From: Streptomyces eurythermus
GTDB lineage: Bacteria; Actinomycetota; Actinomycetes; Streptomycetales; Streptomycetaceae
Assembly (NCBI RefSeq): GCF_014649115.1
Contig: NZ_BMSK01000020.1
Coordinates: 62,001 to 126,000, forward strand
Length of the DNA: 64,000 nt
Reading direction: 5' to 3'
A program made the position numbers and the translations under genes. Shown here in pieces: positions 33,015 to 43,147 of this stretch. Numbering within the stretch: the stretch's first letter is position 1; the number at the start of each line of letters is the position of its first letter. The notes under the pieces were generated by a model. The model had not been told where the DNA came from. It saw nothing but the letters and a program-made list of their open reading frames with translations, and made no database searches.

Positions 33015-33512
33015 TTACGAGACGGTCGGCGCGGGCGACGGGCCGGTCAGGCCGCGCTCGGCCCGCCAGCCGTCCACGATGGCCGCCTGGAGCCCGAACA
33101 TCTCGGCCTTCTCGTCGGGCTCCTCGTGGTCGTACCCGAGCAGGTGGAGCACGCCGTGGACGGTGAGCAGCTGGAGCTCCTCGTCCATGGAGTGCCGCGT
33201 GGGCGCCTCGGCGCCCTGCCGGGCGGCGACCTCCGGGCACAGCACGATGTCCCCGAGCAGCCCCTGCGGCGGCTCGTCGTCGTCCTTGGACGGCGGCCGG
33301 AGCTCGTCCATCGGGAAGGACATGACATCGGTGGGGCCCGGCAGGTCCATCCACTGGATGTGCAGCTGCTCCATGGCGTCGGCGTCCACGACGATCACCG
33401 AGAGCTCGGAGAGCGGGTGGATGCGCATCCGCGCGAGCGCGTAGCGGGCGATGTCCAGGATCGCCTGCTCGTCTACCTCGGTGCCGGACTCGTTGTTGAC
33501 GTCGATCGACAT
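33015..33512 (-). CDS. ybeY: Endoribonuclease YbeY, 16S rRNA maturation factor
   Basis: This 165-residue metalloprotein acts in 16S rRNA 3' end maturation and 70S quality control. The zinc motif H-GVLH-LLGYDH (HGVLHLLGYDH) is complete, and the central LGDIVLCPEVAARQ strand is typical. It lies between phoH and the CBS-domain gene on the same strand, 12 bp after phoH. This is the usual phoH-ybeY pair. Confidence 0.96.
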   Translation of the reverse strand: MSIDVNNESGTEVDEQAILDIARYALARMRIHPLSELSVIVVDADAMEQLHIQWMDLPGPTDVMSFPMDELRPPSKDDDEPPQGLLGDIVLCPEVAARQGAEAPTRHSMDEELQLLTVHGVLHLLGYDHEEPDEKAEMFGLQAAIVDGWRAERGLTGPSPAPTVS

Positions 33513-33524
33513 GGTCGTGCTGGT

Positions 33525-34607
<1,083 letters not shown>

Positions 34608-34764
34608 GGGCCGGCGCTGAAGGCCTGCGCTTCCTCCTCGTCACGGCCGCACGGCTGAGGGCGGCCTCGCACTGTCCAGGGTACGACGGGGGGATGACAA
34701 CGCCGTAGGGCTTTTCCTACGACCGTTTTTCCGGCCCGCCGTACCGTTTCGGCGTGGCACCGGC

Positions 34765-35922
34765 TCAGGCCGAGCGGCCGAACCCGATGGTGGGCACGGC
34801 CCGGCGCAGCGGCCAGGGCCGGTCCAGCCGCTTGGGGACGAGGTCCTCCAGGAAGGCGTACCGCTCCAGGGCCATCGGGTCCTGCCCGGGCAGGGACTGC
34901 ACCTTGCGCCACCACGCCCCGATCTCCGACCAGCCGGGCGCGGACAGCGAGCCGCCGAACTCCTGCACCGACAGCGCGGCCGTGAGCCCGGCGAAGGCCA
35001 GCCGGTCGGCCAGCGGCCAGCCGGCCAGGGAGCCGGTCACGAACCCGGCGACGAACACGTCCCCGGCCCCGGTCGGGTCCAGCGCCTCCACGGCGATCGC
35101 GGGGACCTCGGCGGCCTCCCCGGTGCGCCGGTCCACCGCGTAGGCGCCCTCCTCGCCCAGGGTCACCACGGCCACCGGCACGCACTCGGTCAGCGCGTGC
35201 GCGGCGGCCCGGGGGCAGTCGGCGCCGGTGTAGCGGCGCGCCTCCTCCGCGTTGGGCAGGAACGCCTCGCAGTGCTCCAGGTCGGGCAGGCCGGCCAGGT
35301 CCCACGCGCCCGTCTCGTCCCAGCCGACGTCGGCGAAGATCCGGGTGCCCGCGCGGGCGGCCTCGGCGATCCACGGAGCGCCGCGGCCCGGGGTGAGGGA
35401 GGCCACGGCGGCCCGCGCGCGGGGCGGCCGGGCGGGCCCCCCGTCCGGGCCGAAGACGGCCTCGGGCGGCGGCTCGTGGCCGTGGGAGACCATGGTCCGC
35501 TCGCCCTCGTAGGCCATGGAGACGGTGACCGGGGAGTGCCAGCCGGGCACGGTCCGCGAGGCCGAGAGGTCGATGCCCTCGCCCCGTTCCAGGGCGTCCC
35601 AGCAGTACTCGCCGTAGTGGTCGTCACCGAACGCGGCGGCCAGGGCGGTGCGCAGGCCCAGCCGGGCGAGGGCGGCGGCCATGTTGGCGACCCCGCCGGG
35701 ACTGGAGCCCATGCCCCGGGCCCAGGACTCGGTGCCGCGCACCGGCGCCGAGTCCAGGCCGGTGAAGATGATGTCGAGGAAGACCGTGCCGGTGAGGTAG
35801 ACGTCCCAGGGCGGGTCGCCGGGGGCGCGCAGCGCGGCGAGCGGGTCGACCTGGACCTGGCGGCGCGCTGCCTGGGTGAGGTGTTCCGGTTCCTCTCGGG
35901 CGAGGGTGTGCGACGACGTCAC
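34765..35922 (-). CDS. PfkB-family carbohydrate kinase
   Basis: This 385-residue ribokinase-fold enzyme carries the N-terminal GSSPGGVANMAAALARLG motif and the C-terminal DPTGAGDVFVAGF with the catalytic Asp in TGAGD. The region between has VGWDETGAWDL and VTLGEEGAYAVD, as in sugar or nucleoside kinases. The N-terminal 40 residues are an extra extension. Substrate is unknown. GTG 35922 is the start. An inverted repeat lies upstream at 35956-35971. The next gene on the same strand upstream is glucarate dehydratase, so a sugar acid link is possible. Confidence 0.88.
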   Translation of the reverse strand: MTSSHTLAREEPEHLTQAARRQVQVDPLAALRAPGDPPWDVYLTGTVFLDIIFTGLDSAPVRGTESWARGMGSSPGGVANMAAALARLGLRTALAAAFGDDHYGEYCWDALERGEGIDLSASRTVPGWHSPVTVSMAYEGERTMVSHGHEPPPEAVFGPDGGPARPPRARAAVASLTPGRGAPWIAEAARAGTRIFADVGWDETGAWDLAGLPDLEHCEAFLPNAEEARRYTGADCPRAAAHALTECVPVAVVTLGEEGAYAVDRRTGEAAEVPAIAVEALDPTGAGDVFVAGFVTGSLAGWPLADRLAFAGLTAALSVQEFGGSLSAPGWSEIGAWWRKVQSLPGQDPMALERYAFLEDLVPKRLDRPWPLRRAVPTIGFGRSA

Positions 35923-35955
35923 GGTGCGCTCCCTGGCGTGGTGCGGTTTCGGCCA

Positions 35956-35971
35956 GTGTGCACCAGCACAC
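35956..35971 (-). promoter_or_regulatory. Inverted repeat in the PfkB gene promoter region
   Basis: GTGTGC (35956-35961) and GCACAC (35966-35971) are separated by 4 nt, a perfect 16-bp palindrome centred about 40 bp before the GTG start. This size suits a LacI- or GntR-type operator. No regulator is encoded nearby. Confidence 0.4.
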
Positions 35972-36016
35972 GTACCGGCACGCCAGGGGTCCGCCCACCG
36001 GCGGGCCGGCGCCGGT

Positions 36017-37306
36017 TCACCAGCGGGGCATCACCGGGGTGTGCCAGGCGGGGTCGGCGACGCGCATCGCCGCCGCGTCGTCGCGGTCGCGCAGGGCGCC
36101 GTCGTCGTCGGCCCACCGCCGGTGCAGCCGGGCCAGTTCGTCCCGGTCCAGTTCGACGCCGAGGCCGGGCGCGTCGGACACGGCGACCCGGCCGGCCCGG
36201 AAGGCGATCCGCTCGGTGAGGACGTCCTCGGACTGCCAGGGGTAGTGGGAGTCGCAGGCGTGGTGCAGACCGGGGACCGTGGCCGCCACCTGGGTCATCG
36301 CGGCGAGGCTGATGCCGAGGTGGGTGTTGGAGTGCATGGAGACGCCGACCCCGAAGGCGGCGCAGATCGCGGCGAGCCGCTGGGTGTTGCGCAGCCCGCC
36401 CCAGTAGTGGTGGTCGGACAGGACGACCTGGACGGCGTCCTTCGCGAACGCCTCCTTGATCTCGCCGAAGGTGGTCACGCACATGTTGGTGGCCAGCGGC
36501 ACGTCGGTGCCGGCGGCCACCTCGGCCATGGCGGGCGTGCCCAGCGTCGGGTCCTCCAGGTACTCCAGGACGTCGCCCAGCTCTTTCGCGACCTTCAGGG
36601 AGGTGGCGACCGACCAGGCGCCGTTGGGGTCGAGCCGCAGCGGGTGGCCGGGGAGGGCGTCGGCGAGGGCGCGGACGGCGGCGATCTCCTGTTCGGGCGG
36701 GAAGACCCCGCCCTTGAGCTTGAACGAGCCGAAGCCGTGCCGCCGCTGGAACAGGCGGGCCTGTTCGACCACGCCGGCCGGGTCGAGCGCGGCGCCCCAC
36801 TCGTCGGGCTCGGCGGCAACGCCCGCCGGGTGCCCGGCCCACTTGTAGAAGAGGTAGGCGCTGTACTCGACGGCGTCGCGGACCTTCCCGCCGAGCAGCG
36901 CGTGCACGGGCAGGCCGAGCGCCCGGCCCTGGGCGTCGAGGCAGGCGACCTCGAAGGCGGACAGCACCGACAGCCGCAGCTTGTCGGCGGTCTGCGCCCC
37001 GCGCAGACCGCCCGCGTCCGTGCCGCCCTCGACCCGGGAGGCGTCCACGGCCAGGTCGATCCCGAACAGTCCGTTCACGTCCATGACCGAGCGACCGGTG
37101 AGCCGTTCGGCCAGCGGCCGGGCCAGCTCCAGGTACTTGGTGTCGCCGTAGGTCTCGCCGAGCCCGGTGACTCCGTCGGCGGTGACGATCTCCACGATCA
37201 GCCGGGGAGTGTACGGCTGGTGTACTCCCTGGGTGTTGAGCAGCGGCGGGTCGGCCACCAGGATCGGCGTCAGCCGCACCTCGGCGATGGTCAGGTCACG
37301 GGTCAC
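36017..37306 (-). CDS. Glucarate dehydratase (enolase superfamily)
   Basis: This 429-residue enzyme dehydrates D-glucarate to 5-keto-4-deoxyglucarate. Active-site residues of the glucarate dehydratase group are visible: Lys196/Lys198 in FKLKGG, metal ligands Asp226 (LDPNGAW), Glu251 and Asn274 (NMCVTTF), and His299/His300 in SDHHYWGG. The N-terminal capping domain holds PLLNTQGVHQPYTPR. GTG 37306 was chosen by family start (TRDLTIAEVRLTP) with GGTGGGGG upstream. No other glucarate genes are adjacent. An AT-rich palindrome lies at 37344-37351 before it. Confidence 0.92.
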   Translation of the reverse strand: MTRDLTIAEVRLTPILVADPPLLNTQGVHQPYTPRLIVEIVTADGVTGLGETYGDTKYLELARPLAERLTGRSVMDVNGLFGIDLAVDASRVEGGTDAGGLRGAQTADKLRLSVLSAFEVACLDAQGRALGLPVHALLGGKVRDAVEYSAYLFYKWAGHPAGVAAEPDEWGAALDPAGVVEQARLFQRRHGFGSFKLKGGVFPPEQEIAAVRALADALPGHPLRLDPNGAWSVATSLKVAKELGDVLEYLEDPTLGTPAMAEVAAGTDVPLATNMCVTTFGEIKEAFAKDAVQVVLSDHHYWGGLRNTQRLAAICAAFGVGVSMHSNTHLGISLAAMTQVAATVPGLHHACDSHYPWQSEDVLTERIAFRAGRVAVSDAPGLGVELDRDELARLHRRWADDDGALRDRDDAAAMRVADPAWHTPVMPRW

Positions 37307-37343
37307 TGGGAGGCCCCCACCATCTCTCCTCATGAATAACGTC

Positions 37344-37351
37344 CATATATG
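37344..37351 (-). promoter_or_regulatory. AT-rich palindrome in the glucarate dehydratase promoter
   Basis: CATATATG is a perfect 8-bp palindrome inside an AT-rich island (about 37331-37357) that stands out in this G+C-rich DNA, 38 bp upstream of the GTG. On the minus strand it reads in TTCTCATATATGGAC. It may be the operator or the -10 region; GntR- and IclR-type regulators of sugar acid genes favour such sites. Confidence 0.4.
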
Positions 37352-37400
37352 AGAACGCAGGCTAGACGGTTCTACCCCTGGACACCACCCGCAAACGACA

Positions 37401-37431
37401 CCGTGGCCGGGATCACACACCCCGGCCACGG
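37401..37431 (-). terminator. Terminator of the deaminase gene
   Basis: CCGTGGCCGGG (37401-37411) pairs with CCCGGCCACGG (37421-37431), an 11-bp stem with a 9-nt loop, 25 bp after the stop codon of the adenosine/adenine deaminase gene. Confidence 0.75.
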
Positions 37432-37455
37432 CAGCGACACCCCCGTCGTCCGCGA

Positions 37456-38460
37456 CTACGACACGTCGTCCCCGAACTCGTACGCGTCCACCTCGGCGAG
37501 GTAGCGGGCCCGGCGCTCCTCGTCGTCCTCCAGGAAGGAGGCGAGGAAGGAGTTGCGGGCCAGCTCGCGCAGCCGGTCCCGGGTCAGGCCCAGGCTCTCG
37601 TGCACGGCCGCGAAGTTGTCGCCCGCGTACCCGCCGAAGTACGCCGGGTCGTCGGAGTTGACCGTGCACAGCAGCCCGGCGTCGAGCATGGCGGGCAGCG
37701 GGTGGTCGGCGAGGGTGTCGACGGTGCGCAGGCGCACGTTGGACAGCGGGCACAGCGTGAGCGGGATCCGTTCCCGGACCAGCCGCTCGACCAGCGCCGG
37801 GTCCTCCACGCAGCGCAGACCGTGGTCGACGCGCTCCACGCCCAGCACGTCCAGCGCCTCGGTGATGTACTCCGGCGGCCCCTCCTCACCGGCGTGCGCG
37901 ACCCGGCGCAGCCCGAGCGCGGCGGCGGCCTCGTACACCTCACGGAACTTCGCCGGGGGGTGCCCGACCTCGGCGGAGTCCAGGCCGACCCCGGTGATCC
38001 GGTCCAGGTACGGCCGCGCGGCCTCCAGCGTGAGCAGGGCCGACTCGGCGGACTCGTCCCGCAGGAAGCACATGATCAGCCGGGTGGAGACGCCGTGGTT
38101 CGCCTCGCTCTCCCCCAGCGCCCGCCACAGCCCCTCCACGACCGTGCCCAGGGGCACGCCCCGGGCCACATGGGCCTGCGGGTCGAAGAAGATCTCCGCG
38201 TGCCGCACGCCCTGCGCGGCGGCCCGGGCGAGGTAGGCGTTCGCCAGGTCCGCGAAGTCGTCCTCGGTGCGCAGGACGGCCATCAGCTCGTAGTACAGGT
38301 TCAGGAAGGACTGGAGGTCCGCGAAGCGGTAGGCCTCGCGCAGGGCGTCGGTGTCCGCGTACGGCAGGCGCACGCCGTTGCGGGCGGCCAGCTCGAACGC
38401 CAGCTCCGGCTCCAGGGTGCCTTCGATGTGGAGGTGCAGTTCTGCTTTCGGGAGGGGCAT
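37456..38460 (-). CDS. Adenosine/adenine deaminase
   Basis: This 334-residue zinc enzyme deaminates adenosine or adenine in purine salvage. His9 and His11 (ELHLHIEGT) bind zinc, HAGEEGPPE carries the catalytic Glu with its zinc His, HGLRC the next His and NSDDPAYF the zinc Asp. The doubled Glu in HAGEEGPP and the short length resemble adenine deaminases of the yeast Aah1 group more than classical adenosine deaminases, so either substrate is possible. ATG 38460 follows a GGAGG-like site. RNase Z is upstream on the same strand. Confidence 0.9.
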   Translation of the reverse strand: MPLPKAELHLHIEGTLEPELAFELAARNGVRLPYADTDALREAYRFADLQSFLNLYYELMAVLRTEDDFADLANAYLARAAAQGVRHAEIFFDPQAHVARGVPLGTVVEGLWRALGESEANHGVSTRLIMCFLRDESAESALLTLEAARPYLDRITGVGLDSAEVGHPPAKFREVYEAAAALGLRRVAHAGEEGPPEYITEALDVLGVERVDHGLRCVEDPALVERLVRERIPLTLCPLSNVRLRTVDTLADHPLPAMLDAGLLCTVNSDDPAYFGGYAGDNFAAVHESLGLTRDRLRELARNSFLASFLEDDEERRARYLAEVDAYEFGDDVS

Positions 38461-38480
38461 CAAAGCATCGTACGGGTGTT

Positions 38481-39386
38481 TTACCGCCGTTTCGGAAGCG
38501 GTACCCGCAGCAGGTCGTGGGCCACGGTCAGCTCCCCGGTGAACCCGGCCGCCCGCGCCTGCCGCTCGAACTCCTCGGGCTCGGTGTAGCGCTGGCTGAA
38601 GTGGGTCAGCACCAGGTGCCGCACCCCGGCGTCCCGGGCCACGGCGGCGGCCTGCCCGGCCGTCAGGTGCCCGTGCTCGACGGCGAGGCCCGCGTCCTCG
38701 TCCAGGAACGTGGACTCGATGACGAGCAGGTCGCAGTCCTCCGCGAGCGCGTGCACGCCGTCGCAGAGCCGGGTGTCCATGACGAACGCGAACCGCTGTC
38801 CGCGCCGTACCTCGCTGACGTCCTCCAGGGCCACGTCCCCGAGCCGCCCCTCCCGCTGGAGCCGGCCGACGTCCGGGCCCTGGATGCCGTGCGCGGCGAG
38901 CCGGTCGGGCAGCATGCGGCGGCCGTCGGGCTCGACGAGCCGGTAGCCGTAGGACTCCACGGGGTGCGAGAGCCGGCGCGCCTCCAGGGTGTACGACCGG
39001 GTGACCGCGAGAAGGCCGTCGGCGGCGACCGGGGCCTCGGTCAGGGCGACGGTCTCGCGGTAGGCGGTCGCGTAGCGCAGGCGCTCGAAGAAGCGCCGGC
39101 CGGAACGCGGGTAGTGCGCGGTGATCTCGTGCGGCACCTGGTCCAGGTTGATCCGCTGGATGACCCCGGCCAGGCCCAGGGAGTGGTCGCCGTGGAAATG
39201 CGTGACGCAGATCCGGTTCAGGTCGTGGGCGGCGACCCCGGCGCGCAGCATCTGCCGCTGCGTGCCCTCGCCGGGGTCGAAGAGGATGCCCTCGCCGTCC
39301 CACCTCAGCAGGTAGCCGTTGTGGTTGCGGTGCCGGGTCGGGACCTGGCTGGCGGTGCCGAGGACCACCAGTTCACGTACGGACAC
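38481..39386 (-). CDS. rnz: Ribonuclease Z
   Basis: This 301-residue metallo-beta-lactamase-fold nuclease cleaves the 3' trailer of tRNA precursors. THFHGDHSLGL carries the HxHxDH zinc motif, LFDPGEGTQRQML precedes it as in all tRNase Z, and VLTHFSQRY provides the last His. It lies 6 bp after the HIT gene on the same strand. Confidence 0.95.
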   Translation of the reverse strand: MSVRELVVLGTASQVPTRHRNHNGYLLRWDGEGILFDPGEGTQRQMLRAGVAAHDLNRICVTHFHGDHSLGLAGVIQRINLDQVPHEITAHYPRSGRRFFERLRYATAYRETVALTEAPVAADGLLAVTRSYTLEARRLSHPVESYGYRLVEPDGRRMLPDRLAAHGIQGPDVGRLQREGRLGDVALEDVSEVRRGQRFAFVMDTRLCDGVHALAEDCDLLVIESTFLDEDAGLAVEHGHLTAGQAAAVARDAGVRHLVLTHFSQRYTEPEEFERQARAAGFTGELTVAHDLLRVPLPKRR

Positions 39387-39392
39387 GGGCGC

Positions 39393-39746
39393 TCATCCCG
39401 GGGGCCACTGCAGGCCACGGCCGCCGAGGACGTGCGCGTGGGCGTGCCAGACGGTCTGGCCGGCGCCGGAGCCGGTGTTGAAGACGAGGCGGTAGCTGTC
39501 GAGCCCCTCCGCGTCGGCCACGGCCTTGGTCTCGGCGAGCACATCGGCGGCCGCCTGCGGCGCTTCGGCGGCCAGGGCGGCCGCGTTCTCGTAGTGGGCT
39601 TTGGGGATGACAAGAATGTGGGTGGGGGCTTGGGGATTTATGTCCCGGAAAGCCACGGTTGTCTCTGTTTCGCGAACGATTGTCGCCGGGATCTCGCCCG
39701 CGACGATTCGGCAGAACAGGCAGTCGTTCTGCGGCTCTCCGGACAT
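39393..39746 (-). CDS. HIT-family nucleotide-binding hydrolase
   Basis: This 117-residue protein begins DCLFCRIVAGEIPATIV, with the N-terminal Cys pair, and ends with the histidine triad HAHAHVLGGRGLQWPPG (HxHxH). FNTGSGAGQTVWHAHAHVL (in part) is typical of HinT-like proteins, which hydrolyse nucleoside phosphoramidates. ATG 39746 follows GGAGGCGCAC. It sits between the Tricorn gene and rnz. Confidence 0.94.
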   Translation of the reverse strand: MSGEPQNDCLFCRIVAGEIPATIVRETETTVAFRDINPQAPTHILVIPKAHYENAAALAAEAPQAAADVLAETKAVADAEGLDSYRLVFNTGSGAGQTVWHAHAHVLGGRGLQWPPG

Positions 39747-39859
39747 GCGTGCGCCTCCTGTGATCACTACGGTGGGCATCGTAGTCGTTCGGGTGCGGGT
39801 CGTACGTGGTTGCTCGCGCCCACGCGGCGGAACCGCGGATCGGTACCGCCCCGCGCCCC

Positions 39860-42800
39860 TCAGGTTGGCAAGCCGGGCGGAGTTTTCGCGGGCCGCTCCT
39901 CCAGCGCCTCCAGCGCGAGCGCGATCGCCGCGTCCAGCTGGGCGTCCGTGCCGGATGCCCAGTCCTGGGGCCGCTGGACGACCTCCACGTCCGGGTCCAC
40001 CCCGTGGTTCTCCACGTCCCAGCCCACCCCCTCCAGCCAGATCGCGTACTTCGGCTGGGTGACCAGGGTGCCGTCGACCAGGCGGTAGCGGCTGTCGATG
40101 CCGATGACCCCGCCCCAGGTGCGGGTGCCGACGACCGGGCCGATGCCGAGCGCCTTGATCGCCGCGTTGACGATGTCGCCGTCCGAACCGGAGAACTCGT
40201 TGGCGACGGCCACCACCGGGCCGCGCGGCGCGTCGAGCGGGTAGCTGGTGGGGCGCATGCCGCGCGCCAGGTCCCAGCCGATGATCCGGCGGGCCAGCTT
40301 CTCCACCACCAGCTGGGAGGTGTGCCCGCCGCGGTTCTCCCGGACGTCGACCACGAGTCCCTCGCGGGCGACCTCCACGCGCAGGTCGCGGTGGATCTGG
40401 GCCCAGCCGGGGGCCTGCATGTCGGGGACGTGGAGGTAGCCGAGGCGACCGCCGGAGGCCGCGTGGACGTGGGCGCGGCGGTCGGCGACCCAGGCGTGGT
40501 AGCGCAGGGGTTCCTCGTCGGCGATGGGGACGACGACGGTGTGCCGGGGTTCGCCGCCGCCGGCCGGGGAGACGGTCAGCTCCACCGGGTGGCCCGCCGT
40601 GCCGGCCAGCAGCGGGCCCGGGCCCGTCACCGGGTCGACCGGGTGCCCGGCCACCGCGATGACGGCGTCCCCGGGGCGGACCGCGACACCGGGCGCGGCG
40701 AGCGGGGAGCGGGCGTCGGGGTCGGAGGTCTCCGCCGGCAGGATCCGGTCGATGCGCCAGCTGCCGTCCTCGTGCCGGGAGATGTCGGCGCCGAGCAGAC
40801 CGTGCCGGGCGCGTCCGGAGCCGCCGCGCGGGGTGACGTAGGCGTGCGAGGTGCCGAGTTCGCCGTGCACCTCCCACAGCAGGTCGACCAGGTCGCTGTG
40901 GGTGGCGAGGCGGGCCAGCAGCGGGCGGTAGCGGTCGAGGATCCCGGCCCAGTCGGCGCCGCCGAGGTCGGGGCGCCAGAAGTGGTCACGCATGAGGCGG
41001 CCCGTCTCGTCGTACATCTGCCGCCACTCGGCGGCCGGGTCGACGGTCCCCCGGACCCGGGCGAGGTCGACGGTGACGCTGGTGTCGCCGTCGTCGTCGC
41101 TGCCGGTACGGCGGTCGCTGGGCACGACCCGCAGCCGGCCGTCGCTCCACAGCAGCAGGCGTTTGCCGTCGCCGCTGACCTCGAAGTGGTCGGCGTCGGC
41201 GGCGAGGTGCTCCAGGCGGCGCTGGGCGAGGTCGTAGCGCTCCAGCTCGGTGTGCGGGTCGGGGTCCTCGGGGTGGGCGCGGGCGGTGCCGAGGACGCCC
41301 CGCACCGGGTGGCGCAGCCACAGGACGCCGTCCTTGGCGGCGCGCAGCGTGGAGTAGCGGCCGGCCTCCACCGGGAAGGGGACTATCCGGTCCGCGAGCC
41401 CTTCGAGGTCGATGCGGGTGGCCGGGGTGCCCTCGCTGTCGGGGGTCTCGTCCTTGTCGGGGGTCTCGAAGGGGCGGCCGTGGCGCTGCGGGCCGAACGG
41501 CGAGGGGGTGGTGGCGGCCAGCGTGATCAGGTGCGGGCGGGCGCCCACCACGAAGGCGAGGTCGAAGACGTGTTCGTCGTAGACCGGGTCGAAGGCGCGG
41601 TTGGAGAGGAACGCCAGGTGTTTGCCGTCAAGGGTGAAGGCGGGCGCGTAGTCCTGGAAGCGCAGCGGGGTCGCCTCGGTGACCGACAGGTCGGTGGTGT
41701 GGGCGATGCGCAGCTGGGACAGCGGGCGCGGGCCGGGGTGGGACCAGGCCAGCCAGGCGGAGTCCGGGGAGAAGGCGAGGCCGGAGACCTCGCCGTCGTC
41801 GCTGCGGTCGACCTCGCGGACCTCGCCGGTCTCGCGCTCGACCAGCAGCAGCCGGCCGTCGTGCGCGGCCACGGCGGCCCGGCTGCCGTCGGGCGCCATG
41901 GCCAGTTCCAGGACCCGGCCGAGCTGTCCGGCGGCGAGCCGGCGCGGCGGGGCACCGGGCACGGTACCGGTCGCCGGGGCGAACTCCAGGGCGTCCTCGC
42001 CCTCGGCGTCCGTCACCCACACCACCCACTCCTCGCCGTCGGCGCGGAAGGCGCGCGGCATCCGGGCGCGGACGCCGGGGGTGGCGGCCAGGGCGCGGGC
42101 GGGGCCGGAGCGGTGGGTGACCCAGTGGACACCGCCGCGCACGCAGACGGCGCTGCCGCGCGCGGTGTGGTCGGGGGACGCCTCGCCGAACCAGCGGGAG
42201 GCGTTGACCGGGTACGGCCTGAGGTCCACGCGGGGCCCGCCGAGCCGGATCTCCAGCCGGCGCGGCTCGGCGCCCTCCAGGTCGTCCAGCAGCCACAGTT
42301 CACCGGCGGAGCTGTAGACGATCCGGGTGCCGTCGCCGGCCGCGTGCCGGGCGTAGAAGCCCCCGAGGGGGGTGTGCCGGCGCAGGTCGGAGCCGTCGGC
42401 GAGGGAGGAGTAGAGCGCGCCGGTGCCCTCGTGGTCCGACAGGAACGCGATGCGGTCTCCCGCCCACACCGGGCACTCGATGTTCCCGTCGAGGTCCTCG
42501 TGCAGCCGGACGAACTCCCCGGCGCCCTCTTCCCCTTGGGCGGCCCGGTCGATCCACAGCTTGCCCGCCGTGCCGCCCCGGTAGCGCTTCCAGTAGGCGG
42601 CCTCGCGGCCCATCGGCGCGGACAGCAGCACGGTGGCCGGGCCGAGGGCGACGCCGCCGACCGGGCCGTAGGGCAGGGTCTCGGCCGGGCCGCCGTCCAG
42701 CGGGACGGCGTGCGCCCAGGTGTGCCGGAAGCTGTGCCGGCCGTGCGCGCCGAGCGCGAGCACCCGTCCGTCCGGGGTCCAGCCGCGCACCTCCGTACGG

Positions 42801-43090
42801 GAATTGCCCCAGTACGTCAGCCGCTTGGCGGGTCCGCCGTCGACCGGGGCGACATGCACCTCGGGGGCGCCGTCCCGGGTGGAGGTCCAGGCGAGGTGCC
42901 GTCCGTCCGGTGACAGACGGGGCTGGGTCACCGGCATGTTGTCGGCGCTGACCCGCCAGGCCCGGCCGCCGTCCAGCGGGGCTAGCCATACGTCGTCCTC
43001 GGCGACGAAGGTCACCAAGTCGCCGTGCAGATGGGGGAACCGGAGGTAGCCGGAGCCGTGCGTGTTTCCCGTCGAAGCGCCCTGAGTCAC
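39860..43090 (-). CDS. Tricorn-type protease (S41)
   Basis: This 1076-residue cytoplasmic protease acts on peptides made by other proteases. The order is a six- and a seven-bladed beta-propeller (about 1-670), a core helical/PDZ part (about 680-900) and the catalytic S41 region. His749 (ELGTSHAYV) and Ser969 (EFSGSDGDI) are the likely catalytic pair, and the following KALGIGPVVGTRTWGG holds the oxyanion loop. Length matches the archaeal and Streptomyces Tricorn family. It precedes the HIT gene by 113 bp; a partial copy of the terminator-type cgcgcccct stretch lies in the gap. Confidence 0.95.
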   Translation of the reverse strand: MTQGASTGNTHGSGYLRFPHLHGDLVTFVAEDDVWLAPLDGGRAWRVSADNMPVTQPRLSPDGRHLAWTSTRDGAPEVHVAPVDGGPAKRLTYWGNSRTEVRGWTPDGRVLALGAHGRHSFRHTWAHAVPLDGGPAETLPYGPVGGVALGPATVLLSAPMGREAAYWKRYRGGTAGKLWIDRAAQGEEGAGEFVRLHEDLDGNIECPVWAGDRIAFLSDHEGTGALYSSLADGSDLRRHTPLGGFYARHAAGDGTRIVYSSAGELWLLDDLEGAEPRRLEIRLGGPRVDLRPYPVNASRWFGEASPDHTARGSAVCVRGGVHWVTHRSGPARALAATPGVRARMPRAFRADGEEWVVWVTDAEGEDALEFAPATGTVPGAPPRRLAAGQLGRVLELAMAPDGSRAAVAAHDGRLLLVERETGEVREVDRSDDGEVSGLAFSPDSAWLAWSHPGPRPLSQLRIAHTTDLSVTEATPLRFQDYAPAFTLDGKHLAFLSNRAFDPVYDEHVFDLAFVVGARPHLITLAATTPSPFGPQRHGRPFETPDKDETPDSEGTPATRIDLEGLADRIVPFPVEAGRYSTLRAAKDGVLWLRHPVRGVLGTARAHPEDPDPHTELERYDLAQRRLEHLAADADHFEVSGDGKRLLLWSDGRLRVVPSDRRTGSDDDGDTSVTVDLARVRGTVDPAAEWRQMYDETGRLMRDHFWRPDLGGADWAGILDRYRPLLARLATHSDLVDLLWEVHGELGTSHAYVTPRGGSGRARHGLLGADISRHEDGSWRIDRILPAETSDPDARSPLAAPGVAVRPGDAVIAVAGHPVDPVTGPGPLLAGTAGHPVELTVSPAGGGEPRHTVVVPIADEEPLRYHAWVADRRAHVHAASGGRLGYLHVPDMQAPGWAQIHRDLRVEVAREGLVVDVRENRGGHTSQLVVEKLARRIIGWDLARGMRPTSYPLDAPRGPVVAVANEFSGSDGDIVNAAIKALGIGPVVGTRTWGGVIGIDSRYRLVDGTLVTQPKYAIWLEGVGWDVENHGVDPDVEVVQRPQDWASGTDAQLDAAIALALEALEERPAKTPPGLPT

Positions 43091-43147
43091 CCCGTCACTC
43101 TACGCAGCGACCGGCCCGGCCCGCCCCCGGTTTCCGGTCACTCGCGG

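Noticed and set aside
37456..39303. A 615-residue frame joining rnz antiparallel frames to the deaminase
   Set aside because: The N-terminal part is a wrong-frame reading of RNase Z; the deaminase starts at ATG 38460.
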